The position numbers were made by a program, and so were the translations under genes. Source: Cylindrodendrum hubeiense (lineage: Eukaryota > Ascomycota > Sordariomycetes > Hypocreales > Nectriaceae). From it: a stretch of 49,478 nucleotides of DNA. The stretch covers positions 1 to 49,478 of the forward strand of contig JAANBB010000304.1 in assembly GCA_014621425.1 (NCBI GenBank), in the 5' to 3' direction. Positions 32,442 to 45,400 of the stretch are shown one piece after another (position 1 is the first letter of the stretch; each line of letters begins with the position of its first letter). The notes under the pieces were generated by a model that worked only from the letters and a program-made list of their open reading frames with translations, was not told where the DNA came from and did no database searches.

Positions 32442-33577
32442 ATGTCGACTCCTCGCGTCTTCATCGTCCGTCATGGTGAGACAGAGTGGTCTCTCAACGG
32501 TCGCCACACCGGTAGCACCGACATTCCCCTCACTGCCAATGGAGAAAAGCGCGTCAAGGCAACTGGCAAGGCTCTCGTTGGCAAGGACCGACTCATCGTT
32601 CCCAAGAAGATTGCCCACATGTAAGTCGATCGATCGATTAGTTTTGCTTGTATTCTGTTTGCATAGCAAGTAGAAGGACTCCTGTGGAATTTCCTGTGAA
32701 ATTTCCAGTGGAGAATTCAGCACTGGCAACCGCCACCTCTCTCCTGGACATAGCTTTAGTTGCCATCACTTCACACCAGTTTTATGCATCCTTTCATTCC
32801 ATCCCTTCTTTCAATCCCCTTCTCCTCGTCTCGGGGGCATCAAGCGCTTCAAATCTTTCAGTGGCCAAGGCTAACATTATCTCAGCTACGTCTCCCCCCG
32901 CAAGCGTGCTCAGCGCACCTTTGAGTTGCTTAATCTCGGTCTTGATGATCCCCTTCCCTGGAAGGCACATGGCGAGACGGAAAGTGATGGACTGCCTTGC
33001 CATGCTAAGATTGAGATCACTGAAGACATTCGGGAATGGGATTATGGTGACTATGAGGGAGTCACCAGTCCCGAAATCCGCAAGATTAGGGCCGAGCAGG
33101 GATACGAGGGAACTTGGGATATCTGGAGAGACGGTTGCCCTGGAGGAGAGTCAGTGTTCCCAAAAGATGAAGTTACCCTGCACCAAGGGACCTCAATATG
33201 CTCGATTCTCTGTGTCTACAAGCTGACCAGAAAACAGGAGTCCCGAGGATGTCACTGAGCGCCTTGACCGACTAATCAAGGAGATCCGCGACAAGTGGCA
33301 CAAGCCCGTCATCGGCAAGCCTGCGGACACTGCTAGCAACGGAGACATTGTCATTGTAGCTCACGGCCACATTCTCCGTGCATTTGCCATGAGATGGGCC
33401 CGGTATGCCCTACAAAACGGCCCTACTTTCTTGATGGAGGCTGGCGGTGTGGGAACTCTCAGGTAAGACCATTCATCCTAGCGTTGGCGACGTTGGTTCT
33501 AATTGGAGTCTAGTTACGAGCATCACAACATTGATGAGCCCGCCCTTCTTCTCGGCGGTGCTTTCGTTCTTGATTAA
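32442..33577 (+). CDS. shb17: Histidine-phosphatase-fold sugar bisphosphatase, Shb17 type
   Basis: Cytosolic histidine phosphatase; yeast Shb17 hydrolyses sedoheptulose-1,7-bisphosphate to feed riboneogenesis. Four exons, 32442-32620, 32886-33149, 33238-33462 and 33514-33577, give 243 aa. Introns are 265, 88 and 51 bp; the joins read IAHIYVSPRKRAQRT, CPGGESPEDVTERL and GTLSYEHHNIDEPA. Catalytic signatures: RHGETEW with the phospho-accepting His11, SPRKRAQRT, REWDYGDYEG, IWRDGCPGGE and VAHGHILRAF with His190. The HHNIDEPAL motif near the C-terminus matches Shb17 better than phosphoglycerate mutase. Slightly shorter than the yeast protein (271 aa). Intron 1 is unusually long and holds no conserved frame. 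Confidence 0.92.
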
Positions 33578-34510
33578 GCGTGGTGAGAGTAGTAGTCAGA
33601 CAGTCCTAAGGTAGAATATGGAGTACGGCGAGTACGTGCAGTAGTGTTGTTTTTGGGATGGCTGTGTACTTCACACCATCCGTCTTTGTTAGTTCAGGGG
33701 CTTGTCTGTTCAAGGGAGGCTTGTCGAGTTCGGAGACTATCGGTCATACTATAACGCCTTGTCGGTAACTGCCAAAGAAGAAAAGAAGGGTTGCAACTTG
33801 AGACGAGCCACCACACCTCGGAGTAATCAAACCATGTAGCGAGACACCTGATTCTTAGTTGGATGGGGCTGTTTCTTAGAGTCTAATGGCACGGTGAGGT
33901 TGATATTATCTCAGTTGATGCGTATTCCCCCATTCGTCGGTTTACGAGAAACGAATGGAACACAGTGTGGCACCCATTCCCCTTTGTCACCGCTGTTTAT
34001 TCCCTCGGCTCACAGAGAAGTCGTCGTCTCCGAGAGACTGCCAGGGACTGAGGTTGGCGGGACAAGATTGACGTCGCCATTGAACCAATGACCAATCCAA
34101 AGCCTACTATACATTTATCGCACTGGTAAATTACGGTTTGCATACACAACCCATCCATCGGGAACAATTTTACGCATCGGGTGAATCTCGATCCGTGTTC
34201 GTTGCTCGAGCGGGCAGGTTACCCTATACCTACATGGCTCTAACATGTGACAGACAATGAAAAGAGGACAGACAGCACTGCCGGTCACCTGGTGTGATCG
34301 ATACATTTGGCGTGTCGGTATAGTAACTAGGTAGTAGTAGGCACCTTTGGGGTAGGTAATCGTAACAAAGTATTGGTTCTCCTGAGGTTCTCTAGGGTTT
34401 TGTCAAGGTACCCCTTTTCCTCGATCTAAGCTCAAAACCTCCCTGTGATATCAAAGGCTGCTCCTGGGAGATGTCCAAAGACCTGCCTCCTCTCTTACAA
34501 ATGAACCAAC
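33578..34510. other. Convergent 3' region between shb17 and the methyltransferase gene
   Basis: 933 bp between convergent stop codons: 3' UTRs and terminators presumably. A TAGGTAGTAGTAGG/GGGTAGGTAAT element lies at about 34325-34362. No supported gene. Confidence 0.5.
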
Positions 34511-35551
34511 CTAGATTTTGGATCCCCTGGCAATAAAAACCTTCTTGCTATGGGTATGCTCATGGTGGTGGTGGTCATGGCCATGATCGTGAGCGTGGCC
34601 ATGCCCCTCTCCTTCACCATGTATGGTATTGAAATCTATCGGCTCAGCAAACTCCTCGAAAGCAAAGCCCCCACCAGCTCCTGCACCCTCAAACATGGCC
34701 TTGATCTGCTCCTTTGAGAAGCCGTGATGTGTGACGCCATGGTGCGTTGCATGCTCGGCATCCATCTCATGCGCGGAGAAGTCGACCACGAAAAGGACGC
34801 CACCGGGCTTGAGGCGGTCAACCAACCGCTTGGCAGCTAGGTTGCAGTCATCGAAATGATGCCAGCCCAAACCCACACCCGCGACGTCGAAGTCGAAAAA
34901 AATGGCATCGGAGAAAACAGAGGGAGCGGGATCGGATGGGTCGGCAAGATTGCCCAAGAAAGCTGATCGAGTGGCAGAAGTACCCTGACGTAGCATGTTA
35001 GGAACCCAATAGTTCTAAACAAATACAGAGATCAAACCTCGCTCTGTGCTTGGGCATTGTACGCCAGAACCATGTTCTCAGTGATATCAATCCCAATGCT
35101 TTCGGTTACATTTTTTGCTAGCACCTAAATGTACGATTTTCTTTTAGCAAACTCTGAGTGCGTCAAGTATACTTGCTTCCCAGATAACTGACCCTCGAAA
35201 GCATCCCCGTGCCGCATGCATAATCAAGGAATCGAGAACCAGATTTCACACCAATAAAGTCCAGCTTGGCTTGAATCTGGCGCTCGAGCTGGACAATTGC
35301 AGCGGCATTATGCTGGTCGTACTTGCCTGCGATCTCACTGTGATTGCACATTGTCAGTCTGTGAATACCACGGAGTACTGCAGGACGCGGCTGGTGTGAC
35401 GTGTCGGATACTGCTGATCCCGTCGACCGCCGCAGGGAGACCATCCCAGTAACTGATAGCGGAGGTCAAGCTCGTGCAGTGCAGATGAGGCGGGCCAGCC
35501 AATCGATACTCACTTGAAATGCGCCTGGTTCTTGGATAGGATGTCGGCCAT
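34511..35551 (-). CDS. SAM-dependent methyltransferase with His-rich C-terminal tail
   Basis: Class I methyltransferase of the UbiE/type-11 kind; substrate unknown. Exons: 35551-35514, 35337-35193, 35124-35038 and 34984-34511, 247 aa. Introns are 176, 68 and 53 bp with GTGAGT, GTCAGT and GTTTGA donors. The joins give HFNEIAGKYDQHNA, MLSRVLAKNVTESIG and AQSEGTSATRS. SAM motif I is FLDYACGTG (residues 49-57); GIDITENMV is the acidic motif II; LKPGGVLFVVDF is motif IV/post-II. Residues 212-235 contain 12 His in 24 positions with Gly, Asp and Glu between, followed by KKVFIARGSKI. Such a tail could bind zinc, nickel or copper; in this fold it would lie before the last strand, as an insertion rather than a true terminus. 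The 176-bp first intron is the least certain part. Confidence 0.86.
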
Positions 35552-36595
35552 GATGGGGAATCGGGATAGTCGAAAGGTCTGAAACACCTGGCTACACAGC
35601 ACCACAATGAGAGCAAATAATATCCCAGTCAAGTACATATGATTGATGACGATTTTGCCCGTCTACAGGATCTCAGGCCTGTTATAAACATCGCGGCGGA
35701 GACTTTCTAATTGTCTGGTCGGTCTGTTTTGCTCATCGGACACATAGAGCATCGGAAACTTCAGTGATCGGAAACATCGCGGCTGAGAAACCGTGCATCG
35801 GAAACATGACATTACAGCACGCAAGCCCCCGAAGTTTCAACGCTGAGAGGCGTCTGGGCTCACATGGCACTGGAAACACTCAATAATGAATGGCCTGTAC
35901 TCGTCGAGCGTAGGTCAATCACACACTAACAGCACAGGCAGACCGCCCACCGGCAGCTACGCGTGGCGGTGGTATCGCAGTTGAAAGAGTGACTGATGGG
36001 CATGGGTGCAGCAGGCTTTGCAGCAGGCTTTGCAGGAAGCGGTTGCAGCTGTGAGGGCAGACGTGGCCAGCTTCGATACGCACAACGCCCTCAGGTGTGC
36101 GCTCGGTGACATGGTGACATGGGCGAGTCGACTCGATGCGCACGTACCTCTGTCACCGTAACCGAGCACAGGGGCCGATCACGGGTGATCCTGCGCCTGC
36201 ACGAGCGCACCGGTCCGCAAGCCGCGAGTTGTGCATGGCAGCCCAGTGGCCCTGCCCGAGCCCGGGCCCGTGGCCCATGCAAGCGCCCAACGGCAGTGGT
36301 ACGAGATGCCATCCTGTCTGTGACATACATGCACGAAGCCAAAAGTGAAGGGTGGGGATCACCACCCACACACGACGCTGATCTTTTCGCCTGCAAGGGA
36401 GGGAAAACAGAGAGCAAAGAGACGAGATGCGCACCAACACCCCAGAAGTAACCCCGAAGCGGGGGAATGCCCAAGACCCCAGCGGGGGGGAGTCTGCCTC
36501 ACTGCTCAACGGCCGTGTCGAGCTCCTTGCTGAAATAAACGATGCCTGCGACGGCGTTTGCTGAGGCTGGGCCGTATCGCTATGTCCCCATGTCC

Positions 36596-36643
36596 CAGCG
36601 TCTCAGCGTCTCAGCGTCTCAGCGTCCCAGCGTCCCAGCGTCC
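36596..36643. repeat. 8-bp tandem repeat CAGCGTCY
   Basis: Six consecutive units: three CAGCGTCT and three CAGCGTCC. The period of 8 bp matches the repeat at 31794-31850, though the unit differs. Confidence 0.88.
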
Positions 36644-39426
36644 AAGGGAGAGTCGCACTCTTGCGACCCCGTAGCACAACGGCAGGGGCGTCTTCTACCG
36701 TACCCCAAAGGGAGCATATCAGCGGCCGAGACGCAACCCAGTGGAAAAGGCAATGTCTGTGTGCGAGAAGGGCCACAAGCGGGATGCAGACGAGCAAATG
36801 GTCGCCCCCGCTCACCGCTGATTGCTTCGCGCAGCAGCAAGGCGTTGCCATCCTTTCGTCCAGCCTCCGCCACCGTGCCCGGAGACGACGGCACAGTGAT
36901 TCCCCCGGAAGAGGTCCATCACCTGCCCGAGGACGGCCGTGGCGACGCCGAATTCTCTCCAGAGAGGCCGTCCTCAGGCCGAGCGCCGGCGTGGCATTGT
37001 GTCGCTATTGCGGAAACCCTTGCGCCTCGGCAGAGACCCGCAACGCGGAGTAGGGGAGGAGAGCCTCTAGGGCGACATGGTGCAGCCGGAGCTCAGCCAG
37101 CATCTCACGGAGTGGCGGTCGCTAGGCCGAGTGCAAGGTGCAAGAGGGATCACTAGCTTTGGTGTGGTTGCGCGCGCGGCCCCAGAGTGACAATGGGTGC
37201 GAATTGTTACAGGGACCCCGGTCATCAAAAATGACAACACGCCAGGCCCGCGCCGCACTACTCAGCCTGCAGGCCGTCGTGCATGCACACTAGGTCTCGT
37301 GGTACTAAGATTGCATCGATGTCGTCCTCCCTTCGCCTTGCCTACCTTTCCTCTCCTCGCAGTCGTTGGACATTGGGTTGAAGGGCATTGGGGGCCATCA
37401 AAGCAATTGGTTCCCGATGCGCTTGCGTTGGTGACCACCCGGCCCTTTGTTCTTGGGCCGCAGGGAACCGCGTCGGCATAGGCTCAATGCAGGAGCGGGG
37501 AGTCCTGTTTGAATGCTCTGCATCCCCCGCCAATGTGAGGAGTCAACTGCGAGCAAGCGGGCGGCTGATCTCTGAGTTGCTCGTTCGGACGGCAAACGTG
37601 GGGTGCGAGTCTACCTACTCACACTGTATCGGGAAGTCACTCCGCCGGTCGTACATGGTTTGCGGCCTAGGATGACATGCAGCCGGGGATGGCGCAAAGG
37701 GACGGCCGCACCGCGCCGTGAAATTGCGACGTGGCAGGCCCTTTCAAAGCCAGGCGTTTCTTGTCCCGCCAGCCGTGCCCCTTTTCAAGATTTTGTTCTC
37801 TTGTGTCTGCAAGTCGATATTGCCCCGATGCTTCGATAACCCAGCGGGGATTAAACGACCGGCACCGGTTCCAGACGGATCTCCTTGCCTCTCTCGTTAC
37901 TGCCCCCCGGTGCCCATCAATCCCCGGCCCGGTAAGAGGGCTCAGCTGGGCTCGGGAGTTGACAAGTCTAGGAGGTCCGTGATGGCGTCGTATCGCTTTA
38001 TTGGGGATGGCGGCCTGTCCAAGTGCCCATGGCACCCGAGAAAACTGGACCCGTCGCGGGACAGATGCAGCCTACCCGACTTGCATGGATCTTCCGCATG
38101 AGAGTGCGTTCACGTGATCGAAAGCGGACGTGTGCGATTGGCGGACCGAGCCTTGTCTGGGGCAGCCCAATCAAGGGCGTCTGGTCGAGACGGTCACAAT
38201 TGAGGCCTGGTGGCAGGGCTGGTTCAGGCCATGGTGCCAACTCTGGAGCCAGCCCCGAGGTCTCGGGTCGGCATAGCGTCCAACTTGGCGGAGGCAAAAA
38301 AGTGTCGGTGTGAGCTGAGCCTGCGTGCGACAGGCTCTGCAGGACCCTCCGCCTCGTCCCACGATATCGTGTGTGGCGGTCGACTGGCTGTGCATGGTGG
38401 CGAGCCTAGCGCCGTGGCCCAACTATGTTGGTTGGGACAGTCGCCATTACTGAGCACTTCGTGGAGCCAACCGTGCCAATGTTAGCTGTCTTTCAACCCT
38501 CTCAGAGCCGCTGTTGGTGAATGGCTGTTGTCATGTTGTCGGATCTGGCGCCAAGGATGTGTTGGTGGCCGCCCGCAGCCACGATCCCTCCTTGCACCAG
38601 AGAGGGGGCTTCCGCTTACACAACAACCGTTGCTTTTGCTACATGCTGGGTCGTGTCTTTGACTGTGCTGGCGTGCGGTGGCCGCTTGCTATCATCCGCT
38701 CCTCTCAATCCACCCCCCGCCAAACCCCAACCCTGTGTCAGAGCGCGATGTCTCGGGCGAGTGATGGAATCTCAGGTTCCATCAGCGATCCCTGGGGACA
38801 AGGTGCGGGTCATGGCTAGTGGTGTCTCTCCCATGGCAGGGATTGGGCGCGGAATTCCATGGGCCGGGCCGTTTTCAAATCTCTCGTTCCAGGCCGCGGC
38901 ATGGGGGGATGGACTAGTCGCCGGCGATCACTGATAGTCGGCCGATTTTAAATTGCATGGGAAGGCACAAAAGGAACGCAGATGGAAGGAGGCACAAAAG
39001 GAATACGAGCCATTGATGGGGATGGGGTTCAAACACCAACAAGCATGAGCACCAGAGTCCGGGTCAAAGATGGTGTCCAATGTGGATCAGTGGTATCTGG
39101 AGGTGATGGGGGAGGCAGATGCGTGCGCCTGAGGCGTCCATGGCTCAGCGGAGCGGTGCATTGGCGCAGGAGCGATTCTAGTCCATGGCTTGGGCAGGCG
39201 GCTGGGTGGCAGTTGGGGGGAGGAAAATCAAAGGCGGCTTCGTTGGTCGGGTCCGAGGTGGTACGGCACTACGTACTACCCCAGCCGCCTCCCGATCACC
39301 AACTGACCAGGCAGGAACACCCTCGTAGCTCCCTTCTCCCAAGCCAATCACCGCTGCCAACTGCACCGGCGTGGTGTGCCGTACCTGCCAGCTTGTCCCT
39401 GCTACGTACCGCCTGTCCGCCACAAT

Positions 39427-39456
39427 TAGGTAGGTAGGTAGGTACCTACCTAAGTA
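39427..39456. repeat. TAGGTA/TACCTA palindrome
   Basis: Four TAGG units run into GGTACCTACCTA, a near-perfect inverted repeat centred on GGTACC (39440-39445). Confidence 0.8.
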
Positions 39457-42400
39457 GTCTCCTATCTGGAAGGTACAGAGGAAGCATCGTTGTCAACCGA
39501 GCAGTGATGAAATTTCCGCCTGACCTCCAACCACCCGGACAACCACCTGGCATCATGGCGTCACACCCATGCCAATAATCCTCGTCTCGCCCGCCTCGCC
39601 AGAGACAACGACGGCTCACACACCTGAACAGGCCCGCCTCCATCCCGGTCTCGCCCACGTTGCTAGGTTATCCGGTCTCCCGATCCGTCTCGGCCCTTCC
39701 CCTGCAGGTGCCAAAGGTCATGTGAATCCGCCGCCGCTGGAATGCCAATTCGACCGCCTTGGTGGCGCCCCATGGCAAATGATCGTCCCCGATATCCACT
39801 AGGCTGTCTCAACATGGGGATTACTCCAACTCGCCTACATTGTAGATTCCTTCTTGATCTAGACCGGTACTTGTGTTTTTTGGTGACAATTCCCGGCGGA
39901 ATGGGCTCTTGGCAGTCCGAAGACGTGCTTCTCAATGACGTTTACCTGTCAAGGACTCGAGACACACAGTCTCCGATTCTACAGCGATCGAGGTCAAGTC
40001 TTGACCATATCAATTGGACCCGTTTGGATATTCATCATTTCCCACTTTGCTTGGGCCTCCGTGTCATCGGTTGGTAGAAAGCCACCATCTCAATTGCCGC
40101 CTCCAAGATGTCGGGCTGCCGTCTGGGGTCCCTTGTGTTCAACTTCGATACTCGACACAAGCGGCGTCATCTCTTTTCTCCCCCACCAGCTAAGTCTATA
40201 CCAGTAAGCTGGTTTATCCCCTAGCCCGTCGTCATTAAGCCAGTTAGGCCCAGTAATTAACCACTTTATTTGACAGCAGTTGGGTCCTCAGCCTTGCGTG
40301 TGCGTGCGGATACTGCAAGAAGAGCTACTGCAACTCTTCGGGATTCAGGCCTTGCCTCTCAAACGCAAGGCTTGTTACACTCTTCCCATAGGTTCTCTTA
40401 CTCCCAGAATCACCTTTGAATGTTGTCAGGTAGAACGATCCCTCTCCCGGCTCCCGGCTCCCCCTCCCCATCTGTTCAAGACCATTTCTCTCACCTCTCA
40501 TCTCTCGTCTGTCATTCCTGCATCACCGCATCAGTATCTCCACTTAGACCCATGCACGCCCATGTCGTTTTCAATATTGACCTAGTTCACTCCAGAGCAG
40601 GGCTCAGCAGGTTCCGGCTACGATAATCAAGCGGCAGTCCCGCCTCACTTTCGAGAACTACTCTTCACTTCTCAAAAGGTTCTACCCAACAAATGTCCAC
40701 AGCGAGCCTCAGCCTACTACGTAGTACACAAAGCAAATATAATTGCCGACTCCACCTTCAGAGACGATCAAAAAGCAACACCCGGCCCAGCTGGCGTGGT
40801 ACACTATTGATGAACGGCCCGCTTCTGCACCCTTTGCTGCAGGTTTGGACTGCAATCTGTTGTCAACTCCAGCCAGTGACGTTGAGACAGGTACTGGTAC
40901 CTTTGAGATTAGTACTATTCTGCAGCTTCTCTGGGCGTCATACCGCTTCTGCGGCTTTTACCCCGACTAGAAATGAGGCTGCAGGGCAATTGATCATGGG
41001 ACTTTCTTATTGAGAGTTGGGCCGCGCCTGTGACCAATCTCCGTCCAGCCTTGCCAAGGGTTACTGCAGATTAGCTGTACCGTCTCAAACCATCCGGGCT
41101 GCATGTAACCCAGAAAGGCCGCCCAGAGACAGACGACAGGCTTAGCACAAGATGCCCGCTCCGACCAGAGCATCTTCCCTTCTCCACGACATGGGGGGGA
41201 GGGGGGCCGAAAGTGTGCAGCAGTTGATCCTTGTCTACGTGGATGAAGGGCTGCAACCAACCACAGAGCTGATATGCAATCACTCAATAACAGCCTGAGT
41301 TGTCAGGCTCCCTCCCACGTGAAGTGGACATGACGCGGTCGCCCGAAGGATCCCGTTCGAACGGTTCAATCCCTTTCCCCAGTGCTCGGACGGATCAGCA
41401 CTTGCGGCCCGATGCGCATCTCCAAGTGGCGGGTCCCATCAGGCCCAGGCCGCCACCAAACCGATATCTGGGCAGAGGGGTGCATAGCCTTCAATCTCCA
41501 ACAAGGATCAGGCCAGGCTTGGCTCTTCCATGCAGCGTGCTCTTGGTTATTCTCCCACGAGGCTTCGATGTAGGCGAGCTTTATCCGAGATGCATCATCA
41601 GCTCGTCAAAGCGCAGAAACCATGCTGAGTGCAGGTCAATGAAGCAAGCATCGATCCCTCTCGATCAATCAGACCACCGAGGTCCGCGCCTGAGTTGTCG
41701 CGGAGAATCACAGCCTCCCAACAAGCCGGTATTGCAGTAGTCTCTACCCAGTACGAATCACGGCCATGCATCATGTTTCACAATCGCATTGGACTCGGGT
41801 TGTCCCACTTTGTTGTTTGCAGCCCGCAGCCAAGGCCACCAGTCAAGACGCCGGCGTGTAGACATGCATATGGAGGCACGGAAAGCCTACCAACACTTGG
41901 GCCTGGCTCCCACTCACGCGATGTGCAGTTCGCAGGTGGACCACAGGATAGGGATGCTGGATGTCGCGTCTACGGCCCCAAGGAGAGCATCGCATTAATG
42001 AAGCCGTCGCCATTGGATGTGGACAGCCCAACACCAGCTTGTTGGGTCCACAGGCATGCCAGCTTAATGCTGCATATTTCAAGGAAAGCGTCAGCATCTG
42101 CATGGGCTGTTGGCTGTGCTCGAATGGGACACGCAGGGCGGCATGGAGAAGCGGATATGCACCGTGGAAGTACGCGGTAGGGACGGGAGGAGCCTTATTG
42201 CGGGTGGCCCAGGCGTGCTCGCACCCTTGTCCCACAAAAGATCACCCTGGCTGAGCCTAGTCAAGTTATTGGGGTCTGGACCAAAGTTGGTGGCCATTCT
42301 GACGCAATTAGATGTGTCGACCGCACGGAGTACTCGGTACCGGTATCTCAAAATTCACGGTGGTGGGTCGGTGAGAAAAGAAAGTAAAGAAGCAAACACA

Positions 42401-45400
42401 TTCCTTTTTTTTAGACCAACTCCGCGCCCTGCCTCACTCCTCATGTCTCGTGGGAAGATGAGCGGTGACCATCCACCTCTTTCAGCTGGCTAGCGGTCGT
42501 TGGGGCTCCGCCAGACCTCAGACGCCCCCCCTGGAAACATCTCTCATTGCTCAGTACAACCAAGCACACCAGGAACAGCCCCTCCCGCACCACATACTCG
42601 ACTAGGGACGAGAGAAGCACATCTGACAGGTGATTGGCAGCCGATAGTCGCTGGGCCAGAGCCGGTGCTGGTAGCGGCCAAGGGGTGTTTTTTTTTTCTC
42701 CTCACGTTTCCAGAGAATCGGGAGCCACGCTCCACATGAAGGTTCATGACACACAACGGGTTACGGCACGCACAACGATCCGGCATCCATTAGGTTGGTG
42801 CATGACCATTTGACCTTGGCCAACCCCGGGCACCGCAGTGGACGTGACCAACCGGTCCACTGTTTGCTGACGAGCCCAGTAATAAATCCTATAGCATTGA
42901 CTGGCAGCTCGGTCAGCTCCGTGATCGGGGTGCAGACCAGGACGGCCAATCGCCCTGTCCAAACGATGACGCGATGGTGGGTGCCGCCATGGAGGTTGTC
43001 GAGACGGTGTGGGTACGGTACAAAGGTTGCGGCGGCGGTTCTTTCATGAAAACATTGGCGGGCTGTGGGGGGCCCGCAGCCCGCTGCGGATTGCAGCCTC
43101 ACTATCCAATACATCGACGCATCTCATGCCGATCACCAGGCTCTCGTCAAGACGACGCAGCGCCATCCCGCTTTGTGGGCATCTGGAACAGCCTGATGCT
43201 GACGTCCACACCAGCCCTCGAATCGGTCACAGTGACGGCGGGCTGCGTCGTGATAGCGCCCGGCGTCCCATGCGGGGTACTATTCAAGCGCTCAGAGAGA
43301 TCCGATGGGAAAGAGGAATCGCCGGGACCCCTGGCAGTCCCCAAGGCCTTGTGAGAAACAAGGAGGGCCACCAGGCCAATCAAGTGCTTCAATACCATCC
43401 CTCACTCTCTCCATGGTGAGGAAACTCGGTCATGGGGGAGGGTTGCATTGTGGGATTGGAGGAGTTGCTTCAATCAACCAGTCCCAGAGGGGTGAAAGGC
43501 AGTACGGTGGGCGGCGGATCAGTCATCGGATGCCCAAGCACCGACCTCCACGAGGGTGCCATGGATAATGGGCCTGAGAAGAAAATAGCCCGATCTAAAG
43601 CGCGGCGCACCCGTCCTGTTGGGTTAACCCGGGCGAGTACGAAGTACTGTGACCATCGGGGGTGGTGACTGGCCGGTCGTCACAAGCCTACGAACCTGGG
43701 CCAACCAAGATGTCGGGGGCGAAGGACGGAATCGAACCCGGCGTGCACCGTTCATGACTTGTGTGGGCGCTTTTCTCCCGGACCCTGCTCCAAAGGTGAC
43801 GCCAGCTCAAGGCGCAAGCAACGACATGGTGCAAGAGGTTCGATGTGGCAATGACGGGATGGGCTGGTACCTGGCCCAGTACTTACTGCTCTGTACCTCG
43901 TGGGTGGCGGGGGCAGACGGGGGTTCACCGTCGAGTTTGGCCATCAGACCCGGCGCTATCTCGAGAGTTGCGGGTTGAACCGCAATGCATACGGGAGATG
44001 CCACCATGGGGGCCTGGCCTGTGGGGGGGCATTCCGGCTGGGGTCTGTCATCTCATCCCTCATGGCCGTCTTCACCACGACTTGATACGCTATGCTCGCC
44101 CAGTCATACGCTGGTAATACTGAACAACGCTATCTACTCGTTGGCGATGCAGACAAGCCTGCATGGGCATGGCACGAGGTCAGTGACAATGATGCCCGAG
44201 GCTGCGTGTCGTATTGTGCTGCCTTACGCTTTGCACAGGAAATGCAAGCACTCCTCGACCGACCATCTCCCAGTATTTATAATGTCGACAGGTCATTCTA
44301 CTGACGAAATACTTTCCTTCGGACCGCGACGGTCGGGGTTTTCTGCAATCAACCGCATCATCACCGCCTTAGGCCTGCAGGTGAGGACGGGATATAGTGC
44401 CATCGTAACTCGGCTGGTGGTGCAGGGTAGGAATGGGGATGTGCGGTGGTTTCGCTGCGGAGAGCCTACTCTGGCAATGATGATACCACGAGATGGACAG
44501 CTGGCAGGCCCGCCCACTCCTCCGCGAGTAAACAGAGAATGGGGTATCAAATACGCATACTAAACTAGCGTGGAGGGCCGCAGAAGGCATCTCAATCTTC
44601 CGTCCGACCATCTCATATGTGATTTCGTATGTCGCCTCACTCGCAGCTCCTCTCGATTATGGTTGACGGCATGAAACATAACGACAGGGCCACCAAAATA
44701 CAATACTAGCTAGGGCCGGCTCACACACCAAAAGCTCGGGTCGTGCCCCATGATCCTTGTCTCGAAGAGTTGCAACTGGGGGCTGTGGAGGGCGGAGGCG
44801 GATAACTGAGATGTGATGGGGCAGAGGTGTCGAAGTTGGGTTCGCGCTTCACTTTCTATGCAACCCCCAACCAGTGATTGAAGAAAAAAAGTGGTCTACA
44901 GCGATGATGCTACACAACTTTCATCGAGGTACCGACTGGTACGATACTGTACGGGATGCAAGTGATGCGCGGGTAGGGGCAAAAGAGGGCCAAGCACAAG
45001 ACACCCCATTCCGGCACGGAAGTAAAGCAAGGGGAGGGACGCGGATGGAAGCCCCACAGACGGTGACCAACCCACGAGGGACGGCTGACCTGTCAGATTC
45101 CCGAAATCCGCAGCATGATCCTAGCGGAGGCGAGCCATGGGAACGAGACATGACTGGCAAGCAGATGGCCTTCCGCAAACGGGCGTCCTGGGCCTTGAAA
45201 GAGGGATGTGGCGTTGGAGCTGGCGGGTGTGGGTGCATCGAGGATATTAGAGAGGTGAGAGGTGGGCATCCCTCGCAACGACCACGAAGAGGCGAGGTGA
45301 AATTGATTTGACCGAGAGGCTCTGATCAATGACTCGTACGGGGGGCAATGCCTCCTCAGGGTCCTGCTGGCGCCAGCCTCGGTCTTTGACCGCCGGGAGT

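Noticed and set aside
36542..37156. 204-codon plus-strand frame in the gene-free arm
   Set aside because: It starts across the CAGCGTC tandem repeat, shows no motif, and several other frames are equally open in this GC-rich stretch.
41320..41375. Second B-box-like sequence (GGTTCAATCCC)
   Set aside because: No A-box or cloverleaf could be built around it.
43712..43790. tRNA-like T-arm on the minus strand (GGTTCGATTCC)
   Set aside because: The B-box consensus is present, but the T-stem does not pair and no matching 5' acceptor or A-box lies at the right distance. At most a chance match or relic.
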